Positions 1-8,049 of a stretch of DNA of 64,000 nucleotides are shown piece by piece; the stretch's first letter is position 1, and each line of letters opens with the position of its first letter. Location of the stretch: the NCBI GenBank assembly GCA_041392765.1, contig JAWKLL010000019.1, forward strand, positions 1 through 64,000, written 5' to 3'. The DNA is from Lewinella sp041392765. GTDB taxonomy: Bacteria > Bacteroidota > Bacteroidia > Chitinophagales > Saprospiraceae. The notes below the pieces were generated by a model that did no database searches, had not been told where the DNA came from, and saw nothing but the letters and a program-made list of their open reading frames with translations. Position numbers and translations under genes: made by a program.

Positions 1-70
1 CTAAATCTCTTTTTTGTACAACTTTTGCCATGAAGCACTAACAAAGCATCCGTAAAAATGTTCCGACACA

Positions 71-1778
71 TCAGTGTTGCAAATCCTTCAGTCGTTGGTC
101 TATCTGCGTATAGCGTTGCTGCAATTGCTCCAACTGGCTGCCTTCCTTGCCGAGATGGTCATCAAAGCGGAGGAAATTGTCGTCGATTCGCTTCTTTAGG
201 TGGCGGATGTATTGTTTGAGCGTTTGATTCACCTCTTCGGTGAGCTTGGTGCGTCCTTTGTCGATTTCTTCTTGGAATCCGTTGACAATCTTTTTGCGTT
301 TGGAGCGGGTGCTGAACCCTGCAAAAAGCACCCCTACGGCGGTGAGCACACCACCCGTCACATCCAGCATGCCTATTTGGCTGACGGTCATCAGGATAAC
401 ACCTATGGCCGCAATACCGGAACCCGCCGCTAGATTGGGCGACAGCGCACCGCGATCTGGAAACAGGGTAGCATCGGTGAAATTTTCTGTTTTACTGACG
501 AATTTCGTAAACTGATCCTGCAAATCGCGCAGTACATTTTCCCGTCGTTCGGCAATATCGCTGAAGATTTCGTGATCGTTTTTCAGGATGGTTTCGCTGG
601 AGCGCAACTTGAGGTCGATGATTTTGGCCATTTGTTGGATACTGCTAGCCAGATCTACCATGCCTTCGTTTAGGCGAGAATGAAGGGCGGTATTCATCTG
701 TGTTTCCATGTCCTTGAGTAGGTCGCTTAACCAGTCTTGGGCGGAGGGCGTTTTGGTGAACATACTGCTTACGGAGCGTTTCAGCAGTCCAAATAAACTC
801 AGCCCTTCTTCCAATTCACGCATTTTTTGGTAGCAAACCCTGTCGTAAGCTCCCAGCAGAGCATCGTTGAGTAAGTCCACTTGTTTGTTGCTCTTTTCCT
901 CCTGTTCGTCCAGCGTTTGGCGGATTTCTTCGCGGAAAGCGAGGTCGGCTACATATTGCTGATGCCTAAGTTGCAACCCATTGTCGATGCGGGTACTGAT
1001 TTGGAGCGCCGTCGCCACGCTATTTTGAAGTTTCAACAACGGAGCTTGGCCACCTGTAATATGGGTAGCGATATATTGCCGCAGCGGGCCGTAGCCGCTC
1101 GTATCGGCATGTCCTTCCTGCTCCAATTTGGCCGAGACGCTGAAAACTTGGGGCGAAGAGATCCCTTTTTTCACGGCGTTATCGCGAACGCCTTGTTCGT
1201 TGATGGCCAAGTCGCTTTCGGGCAATAGATCTTTTGTTGCAAAACGAAAATGACCTTTTTGCGCCACTCATCTTGGATAAAGTCGAAGAACGTCCGGGCG
1301 GATTGTCGGTAAGGGTTTTTGGCCTCAAAAACAAACACGATCAAATCGGAGGCAGGAACGAACCGTTCTGTGATCTCTTGGTGGTGTTCTACGATGGTAG
1401 TGCCTGGCGTATCCACAATGGCAATGTCTCGGAGGATTTTCCACAGGTAGCATGATCTTTTTAAGATAGGGGTTGACCATGACCTCACCTTTTTCCGGTA
1501 TATAAGTTGTTGAATGGGTGTCTGTCATAGGTTGTGGAGCGACCTGTGTGATCCTCGCCAGTAGCCAGCAAGGCATTGACAAAGCTGCTTTTGCCCGCCT
1601 TTACCTCACCTACGATGACAAACATAAAAGGGTCGTGCAGCCGATTCCGTAGCTCGCTCAGGGTTTGGCTCATTTCCTCGTTGCCAATAAGTATCGTCAG
1701 TTCGTGCAAGTCTTTGATGACTTCTTCCAGCTGTGCCCGCTGGGTCTGTAACTGTGCGTTTAGCAAATTTCCCACCAT
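71..1778 (-). CDS. Dynamin-like GTPase, frame-broken
   Basis: The first segment starts at 1778 (ATG) and carries a P-loop, GEVKAGKSS, near residues 57-65. A second segment (about 1490-1200) carries the G3 motif DTPG. The longest segment (1267-71) is alpha-helical and coiled-coil rich, with a hydrophobic hairpin of two likely membrane segments around 270-320 of that segment. GTPase head, long helical stalk and a membrane-inserting hairpin are the layout of bacterial dynamin-like proteins, which bind and remodel membranes. At least three frame breaks lie between about 1560 and 1200, and segments in all three minus frames continue the same protein. The stop is TGA at 71-73. It faces a 66-nt inverted repeat just upstream of its start. 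The family assignment rests on motifs and layout; its job in the cell is unknown. Confidence 0.75.
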
Positions 1779-1824
1779 TCCATTTTTTGTTACCCCAAAT
1801 GTACGGATGTTTATTTAGTAATTT

Positions 1825-1890
1825 GACGGAAATAACCTGTTCAATTTTTTTTAGGCGATTCGCAAAAAATTGAACAGTTTGTTATCCGTC
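1825..1890. repeat. 66-nt inverted repeat (MITE-like or bidirectional terminator)
   Basis: The segment begins GACGGA and ends TCCGTC. Arms of about 26 nt include the shared block CTGTTCAATTTTTT and its complement and surround a loop of about 13 nt (TTAGGCGATTCGC). It is preceded by AGTAATTT. Close partial copies occur at 47899-47924 and, for the outer border only, near 32444-32460. That points to a dispersed element rather than a simple terminator. Confidence 0.6.
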
Positions 1891-2215
1891 CCTTATTAGC
1901 GTAGGCTAAAAATTTTGCGAACTGATTCGTCAACGTACTTGGGCGTAGTGAGGTGCGTAGCGCGCAACGCGAGCACAGCGCCGGACAGGGAACATAGGGA
2001 CAGCAGCGAAGGCAGTAGCCTGGCCCCAGTTGAGGCGTAGCGGTAGATGGGGATGATTAGATGTAACTACTTGTACCAAATTCCGCTAAAAAAAGCCCTT
2101 TTACCTGAAGAGCTATTTTCGGCGTGGGCTCTGCCTCAAATGACTTTGTAGTCGGAAAAATCTTTTGCTGATTAAGTAGTTATAGATAAAGAGTTATGTA
2201 TCGTATGTTGGCAGG
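1891..2215. other. Intergenic region, no gene seen
   Basis: This stretch between the dynamin start region and the end of pfkA1 has no credible reading frame. Around 1990-2045 it holds GC-rich sequence with the words AGGGACAGCAGCG and GTAGCCTGGCCCC. These resemble a weak copy of the AGGGAT...AGCCCGG element seen at 7805 and 32605. Confidence 0.4.
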
Positions 2216-3197
2216 TTAAATGAGTATTTCGGCCATACGCACGAGTTTTTGGTTGGGTTTTTTGTCCTTGTAGATGGCTTCTTCGAAGGGGGTGAAAACG
2301 ACTTCGTTGTTGACCAAGCCGATCATGCAGTTGGATTTGCCTTCGAGTAGGGCTTCGACGGCACCGAAACCCAAGCGGCTGGCGAGTAGGCGATCCAAAG
2401 CGGAAGGGGAACCGCCGCGCTGCATGTGCCCGATGATGGTGACTTTGGTATCGTAGAAGTCAATTTCCTGTTGTACGCGGGCTGCAATTTCGTGGGTGGT
2501 GCCCATTTTGTTGCCCTCGGCGACGACGATGATGCCGAACATTTTCTTGCGTTTGGCCTTAAGCGGAGCAAGTCGAGCAAGTGATCGATGGTGGTGTCGG
2601 CTTCGGGGATGAGGACGTTGCCGGCACCGCTGGCGATGCCTGTGGCTAAGGCGATGAAGCCGGGTTGCGGCCCATGACTTCGACGAAGAAAAGCCGGTTG
2701 TGGGAGTCGGCGGTGTCGCGGATTTTATCGACGGCTTCCACCGCAGTGTTGACAGCGGTATCGTAACCGATGGTGTAATCAGTGCCGTAGAGGTCGTTGT
2801 CGATGGTCGCAGGGATGCCAATAAAGGGGATGTCGAATTCTTCGGAAAATACTTTGGCACCGGTGAATGTTCCGTTGCCGCCGATAGCGATGCAGGCGTC
2901 CACGTCGAAAGCTTTGAGGGCTTCGTAGGCGCTTTTGCGGCCTTCGGGTGTCATGAATCGTTTGCTGCGGGCAGTCTTTAGGATGGTGCCGCCACGATAG
3001 ATGATATTGCCCACATCGCGGATGTCCAGGCGGTGCAGGTCGCCGTCGATCATACCTTCGTACCCGTTGTGGATGCCGTAGATGTGAAGATCGTGGTAGG
3101 CGGCAGTCCGCACTACGGCGCGGAGGGCAGCATTCATGCCAGGAGCATCACCTCCGGAGGTGAATACGGCGATTCGTTTTATTTTTTCTTGTTCCAT
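2216..3197 (-). CDS. pfkA: ATP-dependent 6-phosphofructokinase 1, frame-broken
   Basis: Phosphorylates fructose 6-phosphate to fructose 1,6-bisphosphate in glycolysis. The N-terminal segment (3197-2646) has the nucleotide-binding TSGGDAPGMNA, the substrate loop TIDNDLYGTDYTIGYDTA (catalytic Asp in TIDND) and EVMGRN. The C-terminal segment has MFGIIVVAEG and GHMQRGGSP. Two frame breaks, near 2660 (a G missing in the ccggc run of EVMGRN-PGFIA) and near 2555, separate the pieces. The length, about 325 aa, is normal. The usual GGDGS ATP-site motif reads GGNGT here, and GIPGTIDND reads GIPATIDND. The Asp-to-Asn change is at a position normally used for Mg-ATP. A second phosphofructokinase lies at 46582-47672. 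The gene is followed on the same strand, upstream, by a sugar kinase. Confidence 0.9.
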
Positions 3198-3302
3198 GTG
3201 TTCAGTTGTTGGCTGAAAGCAAACAGTGATATTTCGCCCAAGGGATGTCGTCCTGCGAGGGCAGCGTGGACTGCTGTGTGGCAGCAGGTGCGACCACGGT
3301 TA

Positions 3303-4151
3303 TTACTTGTTTTCTTTGTGGAAATCGACCAATCGGTCGATGGGTTGCTTGATGAAAATGCCGTAGTGCATGGCTCTTTCCATGAGCACGATTTTGAGCA
3401 TATCCTGAAAAACATAGGCAATGGAGCCGATGAAATGCACGGGTAGGCTCAGGTGCCCTTCGTACTTGCGCACGTGGCGGTCGATGAACTCGGCGAAAGA
3501 CCGGTACAGGATGCGTTGGATGAAGGGGTGATCCTTGTGCTCGGACATAAAGCGGGTGAAAGAAGCTAAGTAAACGTTGGGTGGCTCGCCATTATAGACG
3601 GTGTCCAAGATGACTTGCTTGCCCCCGCCGCCGAGGTAGGTTTCAAAAGGTTCGATGAGGTCCTTGGGGAACTCGCGGTAGAAATAGTGGCGGATGAGCT
3701 TTTTGCCGAGGTGGGTGCCGCTGCCTTCGTCGCCGCACATGTAGCCTAGGTTGGTCACGTTGTCAACGACATCGACGCCATCGTAGAGGCAGGTGTTGGA
3801 ACCTGTGCCGATGATGCAGGAGATGCCTGGGTCGTGCCCACAGGTAGCCCTGGCAGCCGCCAGCAGATCGTGGTGGACTTCGATGGCCGCTTTAGGGAAA
3901 ACGGGGGCTAAGCCATGATACACAACCTCGTTGCGCCTTTCGTCCCAGCAGCCAGCACCGTAGAAGTAAACGTGCGTGATAGCATCGAAATCAATTTTTC
4001 CGCTGAAAGCACTGTGTGTTTCTCGCTGTATCAATTCGCTATCGTGGAAAACAGGGTTGAAACCCATGGTATGAAGCGTCAGTTCTTCACTATCGGTGAG
4101 GAACTTCCAATCTGCTTTGGTGGAACCGCTATCGACAATAACTCTCATCAT
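3303..4151 (-). CDS. BadF/BadG-type N-acetylglucosamine kinase-like protein
   Basis: A 282-aa member of the actin-like (ASKHA) BadF/BadG/BcrA/BcrD ATPase family, close in layout to Bacteroidota N-acetylglucosamine kinases. The phosphate-1 motif DSGSTKADW is at residues 6-14. The adenosine/phosphate-2 region is GTGSNTCLYDG, followed by GYMCGDEGSGTHLGKKL, the typical GlcNAc-kinase glycine-rich block. The start at 4151 gives MMRVIVD; the second Met is equally possible. The gene is intact and lies about 105 bp upstream of pfkA1 in the same direction. An operon feeding phosphorylated sugar into glycolysis is plausible but inferred. Substrate specificity cannot be read from the sequence. Confidence 0.8.
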   Translation of the reverse strand: MMRVIVDSGSTKADWKFLTDSEELTLHTMGFNPVFHDSELIQRETHSAFSGKIDFDAITHVYFYGAGCWDERRNEVVYHGLAPVFPKAAIEVHHDLLAAARATCGHDPGISCIIGTGSNTCLYDGVDVVDNVTNLGYMCGDEGSGTHLGKKLIRHYFYREFPKDLIEPFETYLGGGGKQVILDTVYNGEPPNVYLASFTRFMSEHKDHPFIQRILYRSFAEFIDRHVRKYEGHLSLPVHFIGSIAYVFQDMLKIVLMERAMHYGIFIKQPIDRLVDFHKENK

Positions 4152-4308
4152 GCTTGTATTTGGCTAGCAAAGGTAGTGTATTTTATACACTAAGTACAAA
4201 ATTAGAAGTATTTCCTAATTTTTTTCCCAAAACTAATAGAAACTTTGTAAGCGTACATCTAAATTTTCCTGATTGAGCGGAAGTAAGCGAAATTTTGTTC
4301 TGGCCAAG

Positions 4309-4483
4309 GCTAACAGCTAACGGCTAACAGCTTACAGCCCAAAGCCAACAGCCAATAGCCAATAGCCAACAGCCAACAGCCAACAGCCAATAGCCAATAG
4401 CCAACAGCCAATAGCCAATAGCCAAAAGCCAACAGCCAATAGCCAATAGCCAACAGCCAATAGCCAACAGCCAATAGCCAACG
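4309..4483. repeat. Heptanucleotide tandem array (25 units)
   Basis: There are 25 consecutive 7-bp units in perfect register. The first five are variants (GCTAACA, GCTAACG, GCTAACA, GCTTACA, GCCCAAA). The remaining twenty are GCCAACA or GCCAATA, with one GCCAAAA and a final GCCAACG. Variation is almost confined to position 6 (C/T). The array lies between the divergently oriented kinase and TRAP genes, about 80 bp upstream of dctQ. It has no spacers and is not a CRISPR. It resembles the short tandemly repeated heptamers known from cyanobacteria. Confidence 0.9.
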
Positions 4484-4565
4484 CAAGAAACTTATTAATT
4501 ACAACGAAGAAGGAAGGCGATTTACCAATATGTTGCTATCTTTCAGGCCAAAGAAAGGCAAAAGT

Positions 4566-5063
4566 ATGGAAAAATGGGTATCGCGGTTGAATGAGGGGGT
4601 AGGGAAGGCGGTGTCGTGGTTGTCATTGGTATTGGTGTTGTTGGTATTTGGGAATGTATGGGTGCGGTATGTGTTGAATGAGCCGCGCGCTTGGTCGAAG
4701 GAATTGGAATGGCATGTGTTTTCGCTACTGTTTTTGCTGGCCGCTGGTTACAGTTTGCAGCGAGACAAGCATGTACGGGTAGATCTTTTTTATGAACGGA
4801 TGGGGCGTAAGGATCAAGGTGCTGTCAATTTTTGGGGCACGCTGCTGTTGTTGATTCCATGGTGTGTGGTATTGGTGGTGACGGGATGGCAAGCGGCAGT
4901 GAGTGCCTGGGAGATGGGCGAGCGGTCGGCGGAAGCAGGAGGGTTGCCCAACCTGTGGCTGATACAGTTTGCCTTGCCGGCGGGGATGTTGCTGCTGCTG
5001 CTACAGGGCGTAGTGCTGCTGATACGTTCTTACCGACAAATGCGCGAAAACTCAGCAGACTGA
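4566..5063 (+). CDS. TRAP transporter small permease (DctQ-type)
   Basis: Small membrane subunit of a tripartite ATP-independent periplasmic transporter, which works with the large permease and a periplasmic binding protein to take up organic acids. Four hydrophobic segments are visible. The family block VRYVLNEPRAWSKELEWHVF follows the first helix, and RDKHVRVDLFYER marks the loop after the second. I prefer the ATG at 4566, which has an AAAGG-like upstream sequence and starts MEKWVSRLN; an in-frame ATG at 4530 would add 12 residues. The stop overlaps the start of dctM as TGATG, showing translational coupling. No binding-protein gene is adjacent. Confidence 0.85.
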   Translation: MEKWVSRLNEGVGKAVSWLSLVLVLLVFGNVWVRYVLNEPRAWSKELEWHVFSLLFLLAAGYSLQRDKHVRVDLFYERMGRKDQGAVNFWGTLLLLIPWCVVLVVTGWQAAVSAWEMGERSAEAGGLPNLWLIQFALPAGMLLLLLQGVVLLIRSYRQMRENSAD

Positions 5064-6384
5064 TGGAAGTAATAGCGTTGATATTATTTTTGAGCATTTT
5101 CCTGCTGATTTTGTACGGGTATCCGGTAGCGTTTACGCTGGGTGGGTTGTCGCTGCTGTATGCGTTTTGTTTTCTGCCATTAGAGGTGCTTACCTTACTG
5201 CCGATTCGGATAGGCGGAATCATGTCGAAGGAAGAACTGATAGCGGTACCCTTGTTTGTGTTTATGGGGATTATGCTAGAAAAATCGGGTTTGGCAGAGC
5301 GGCTATTGGAAACGATGGCGTTGTTGCTGGGGCGATTGTCGGGCGGTTTGGCCATAGCGGTGATCATTGTGGGGGCACTGCTGGCGGCCAGCACCGGCAT
5401 TGTAGGGGCAACGGTCATAACGATGGGGTTGATAAGCCTACCGGTGATGTTGCGCAGAGGATATGCCGCTCCCTTGGCTACGGGCGTGATAGCGGCATCG
5501 GGTACGCTGGGGCAGATCATACCGCCCTCCATTGTGCTGATACTGCTGGGGAGCGTGCTCAACGTGAGTGTAGGCAAGTTGTTTGCAGCGGCTATGGTGC
5601 CAGGTGGGCTGCTGGTAGTAGGGTATGTGGTGTATGTGTATGTGTACGCGCGTATGCACCCCAACCAAGCGCCGCCAATGCCCGCCGAGGAGCTGAAGGC
5701 TTTTGGAAAGGGAATCAGCAGCAACCTCGTCAAAGCGTTTTTGCTACCTTTTTTGCTGATTGTAGCAGTATTGGGGTCTATTTTAGCGGGTATCGCCTCG
5801 CCCACCGAAGCGGCCTCCGTAGGTGCCGTAGGCGCTATACTGCTGACCGCGTTGGAAAAAGACTGGACGGAAAAGTGCTTCAAGCCGTGATGCAAGAAAC
5901 CACGCACCTGACCAGTATGTATTCTTGATTTTGCTGGGGGCTACTTTTACGTTTTCGCTGGTATTCCGCGAACTGGGCGGCGACCGCTATTTGGTGTCTT
6001 TGATAACAGCAGCGGAGTTTAGCCCGGCTACTTTCTTATGGGTAGTGATGGCGTTGGTTTTTGTAGCTGGATTTTTTATCGACTTCATTGAAATCATTTT
6101 TATCATCGTGCCCGTAGTAGCTCCCTTGTTCCAAGCGATGGGTGTGGACATGATTTGGTTGGGCATCCTAATGGCGCTGAACTTACAGACCCTCTTTCCT
6201 GACACCACCCTTTGGTTTTTCGCTGTTCTACCTCAAAGGCGTAGCACCACCCGAAGTGACTACGCGGCATCTCTACACAGGCATCCTGCCGTTTATTATC
6301 ATCCAACTGCTAGTGCTGTGTGGTAGCGTTTTTTCCGGCGGTATTGTGATGGCAATAGGTGGGGGAGTAGGGCTGAACGTATGA
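5063..6384 (+). CDS. TRAP transporter large permease (DctM-type), frame-broken
   Basis: Large transport subunit of the TRAP system. The first frame (5063 to about 5875) reads MEVIALILFLSIFLLILYG and contains SKEELIAVPLFVFMG and GTLGQIIPPSIVLI, family hallmarks. Frame breaks near 5875 and 5920 lead into ILLGATFTFSLVFRELGGD. A third break near 6195 (extra C in the TTTCCT run) leads into FLTPPFGFSLFYLKGVAPPE, the signature near the DctM C terminus. The corrected frame ends at TGA 6382-6384 after VGLNV. The corrected length of about 440 aa matches the family. It is coupled to dctQ by a one-base overlap. Substrate is unknown. Confidence 0.85.
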
Positions 6385-6651
6385 TGTTCTCCAAAAACGC
6401 AAGAAAATAGTTGTTTTCACTTTGCTGTTACTGGGAAAACCGGAGGAAAGCCCTCACGAGCGAAGCTAGTTGTAGCGCGGACGCTTTCAAAATCAAATTC
6501 GTTGCTTTCCATTTCTTTGTTGTGTGTTTTTGCAAGTTAATAAAAATTTTGCTGACACACTTTTTTAATATCGTTAGTGCAAAACAAAATGCTCCTAAAT
6601 AACCTCTGTATTCATCCATCTATATAGCTAGAAAAGTGTGCTTGTTGCTCT

Positions 6652-7134
6652 TCACTTCCTACCTGATTCGGTGTTGTTTTCATTTTTCTTTTCTAATCTT
6701 TCAAGTTGTTCGGCATCTGCCAAATCTTGTAGTCTTCCTGCTTTCTTCTTGGCCGTTATTAAATCTTGGAGCGATAAGAATTTTACGCCCGTTCCATCCA
6801 ATTCCGCTTCTGTCCTCCTTTCATAGCATTCTTCAAAGTCTATACCTTCAACATCGACCAGCAAATCTATACGATATGGTTCGTAACCCAATTGGATAAT
6901 ATTATCAGGAGTCATAAAGTCCTCTACTTCCAAATTCAGTGAACCAAAGCCAATTCTTTTTTGCCTTGATTAGTTTTTTGATATTGGGTTGGGCATCGAC
7001 AGCCAAAAATCAATATCTTTCGTATATCTCGGATAGCCATGGAAATTAACTGCATATCCCCCTATTATCAAGTATTTGACTTTATGCTCGTTTAGCAATT
7101 CGATAAACTCTCTGAAATCCTTGTCGAGTTCCAT
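6652..7134 (-). pseudogene. Nucleotidyltransferase-fold protein (DUF6036-like), frame-broken
   Basis: From the ATG at 7134 the frame encodes MELDKDFREFIELLNEHK, then LIIGGYAVNFHGYPRYTKDIDFW. This carries the GG...D-x-D pattern of minimal/AbiEii-type nucleotidyltransferases. It breaks near 6985 and resumes in another frame at about 6933 as DFMTPDNIIQLGYEPYRIDLLVDVEG, with LQDLITAKKKAGRLQDLADAEQLE at the C terminus, the usual tail of this family. Members are often antitoxin- or toxin-linked, but no partner is recognisable here. About 160 aa once repaired. Whether this is decay or a sequencing indel is unresolved; the surrounding DNA is gene-poor. Confidence 0.6.
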
Positions 7135-8049
7135 ATTTTATCTTGTTGATTTGTTGACGCGTTTTTTCCAATTCAGCCATTCTTTGATTGAAGGATAACG
7201 ACAACCAATATAAATAAATTCTCTCATCTTCCCTTTTTTACGATTCTTATTAGTTTCTCCATTTTATTTTTTAAGAGTATATCAAATGAGACCAAACTCA
7301 AGGGCTGTGTTTGCCCTTGTCGGCTATCCAGTGTCGCCCTTCCCTTGAATCAGGGACCAACCGCTCAACTGCTCTATACTGGCGCTCAGAGAATATCGTT
7401 TTTCTTCTCCTTACCTCAGCACGCAGCAGAGGGCAAGTTACGGGTTTTTCAGGGTTTTACGCCGTTTTTTTTGATTTTTTCCTATAGTTTGTATCGCTTC
7501 GCTTATTCCAGAAAGGGCGGTTGGGGTTATGTCGTACTCCTATTTTGGGGGAGTTGATGACGGAAGCAAAACAAGTAAAGGTTGTTTTTTCACTTCTTTC
7601 CGTTATCAGGAAACCTGGGGGGCGAGCCCACAAGCGTAGCCCGGCGTAGCGCAGCCGCTAGAGACCGTTTTTTTACCGAGCGTACCATTCCTATCGGAAT
7701 GTTGATTAAAATCCACGATGAATTTTTTATCCGTCCTTAAAATCAAAAAATCACCTATCTTTGGGTATTGCCTGTGGAGGTTAGAAAACGCCTGCGGATG
7801 GCTAGCACACCGGGGTAGGGATGGAAGCGGGTGCCGGCCCCGACATCAATCGGGGGCGGCTATGAGCGGACAGCCCGGTAGTGGGCTGTTGTGGAGTAGT
7901 TGCCATAGAACAGGCTGCCGCGTGGTTCGCTTGGTTTGCGTGCTGGAGCGGCCCACTAACCCCCCCAAAAGAATTAACCGTGTGTCTGAATTTCTCTTCT
8001 TTATTTAAGGCGAGTATTTTTTAGACATATTCTAAAAACCCATACCACC
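7135..8049. other. 915-bp gene-poor stretch upstream of the caspase gene
   Basis: No reading frame here shows family motifs. At 7756-7764 there is a TATCTTTGG, a fit to the -7 motif of Bacteroidota promoters, without a clear TTG at -33. At about 7805-7890 there is a GC-rich element described separately. If the promoter is real, the caspase-hydrolase mRNA has a leader of about 280 nt that contains this element. Confidence 0.4.
7805..7890 (+). repeat. AGGGAT...AGCCCGG intergenic element, copy A
   Basis: Begins TAGGGATGGAAGCGGGTGCC and ends AGCGGACAGCCCGG, with an internal CCCCGA...TCGGGG pairing. The same two conserved ends occur at 32605-32690, and a diverged copy lies on the minus strand at 42560-42715. 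It could be a structured RNA in the leader of the caspase-hydrolase gene, or a dispersed repeat. Confidence 0.5.

Noticed and set aside
4309..4483. Possible CRISPR array
   Set aside because: Units are 7 bp, directly adjacent and without spacers; no cas genes are in the window.
6411..6602. Short open frames between dctM and the nucleotidyltransferase
   Set aside because: No ribosome-site-like sequence or family similarity, and both strands are open over the same stretch, as expected by chance.
7139..7230. A tiny minus-strand frame (MREFIYIGCRYPSIKEWLNW...) ahead of the nucleotidyltransferase
   Set aside because: Only about 29 codons, with no recognised partner family and no way to separate it from chance in this poor-quality stretch.
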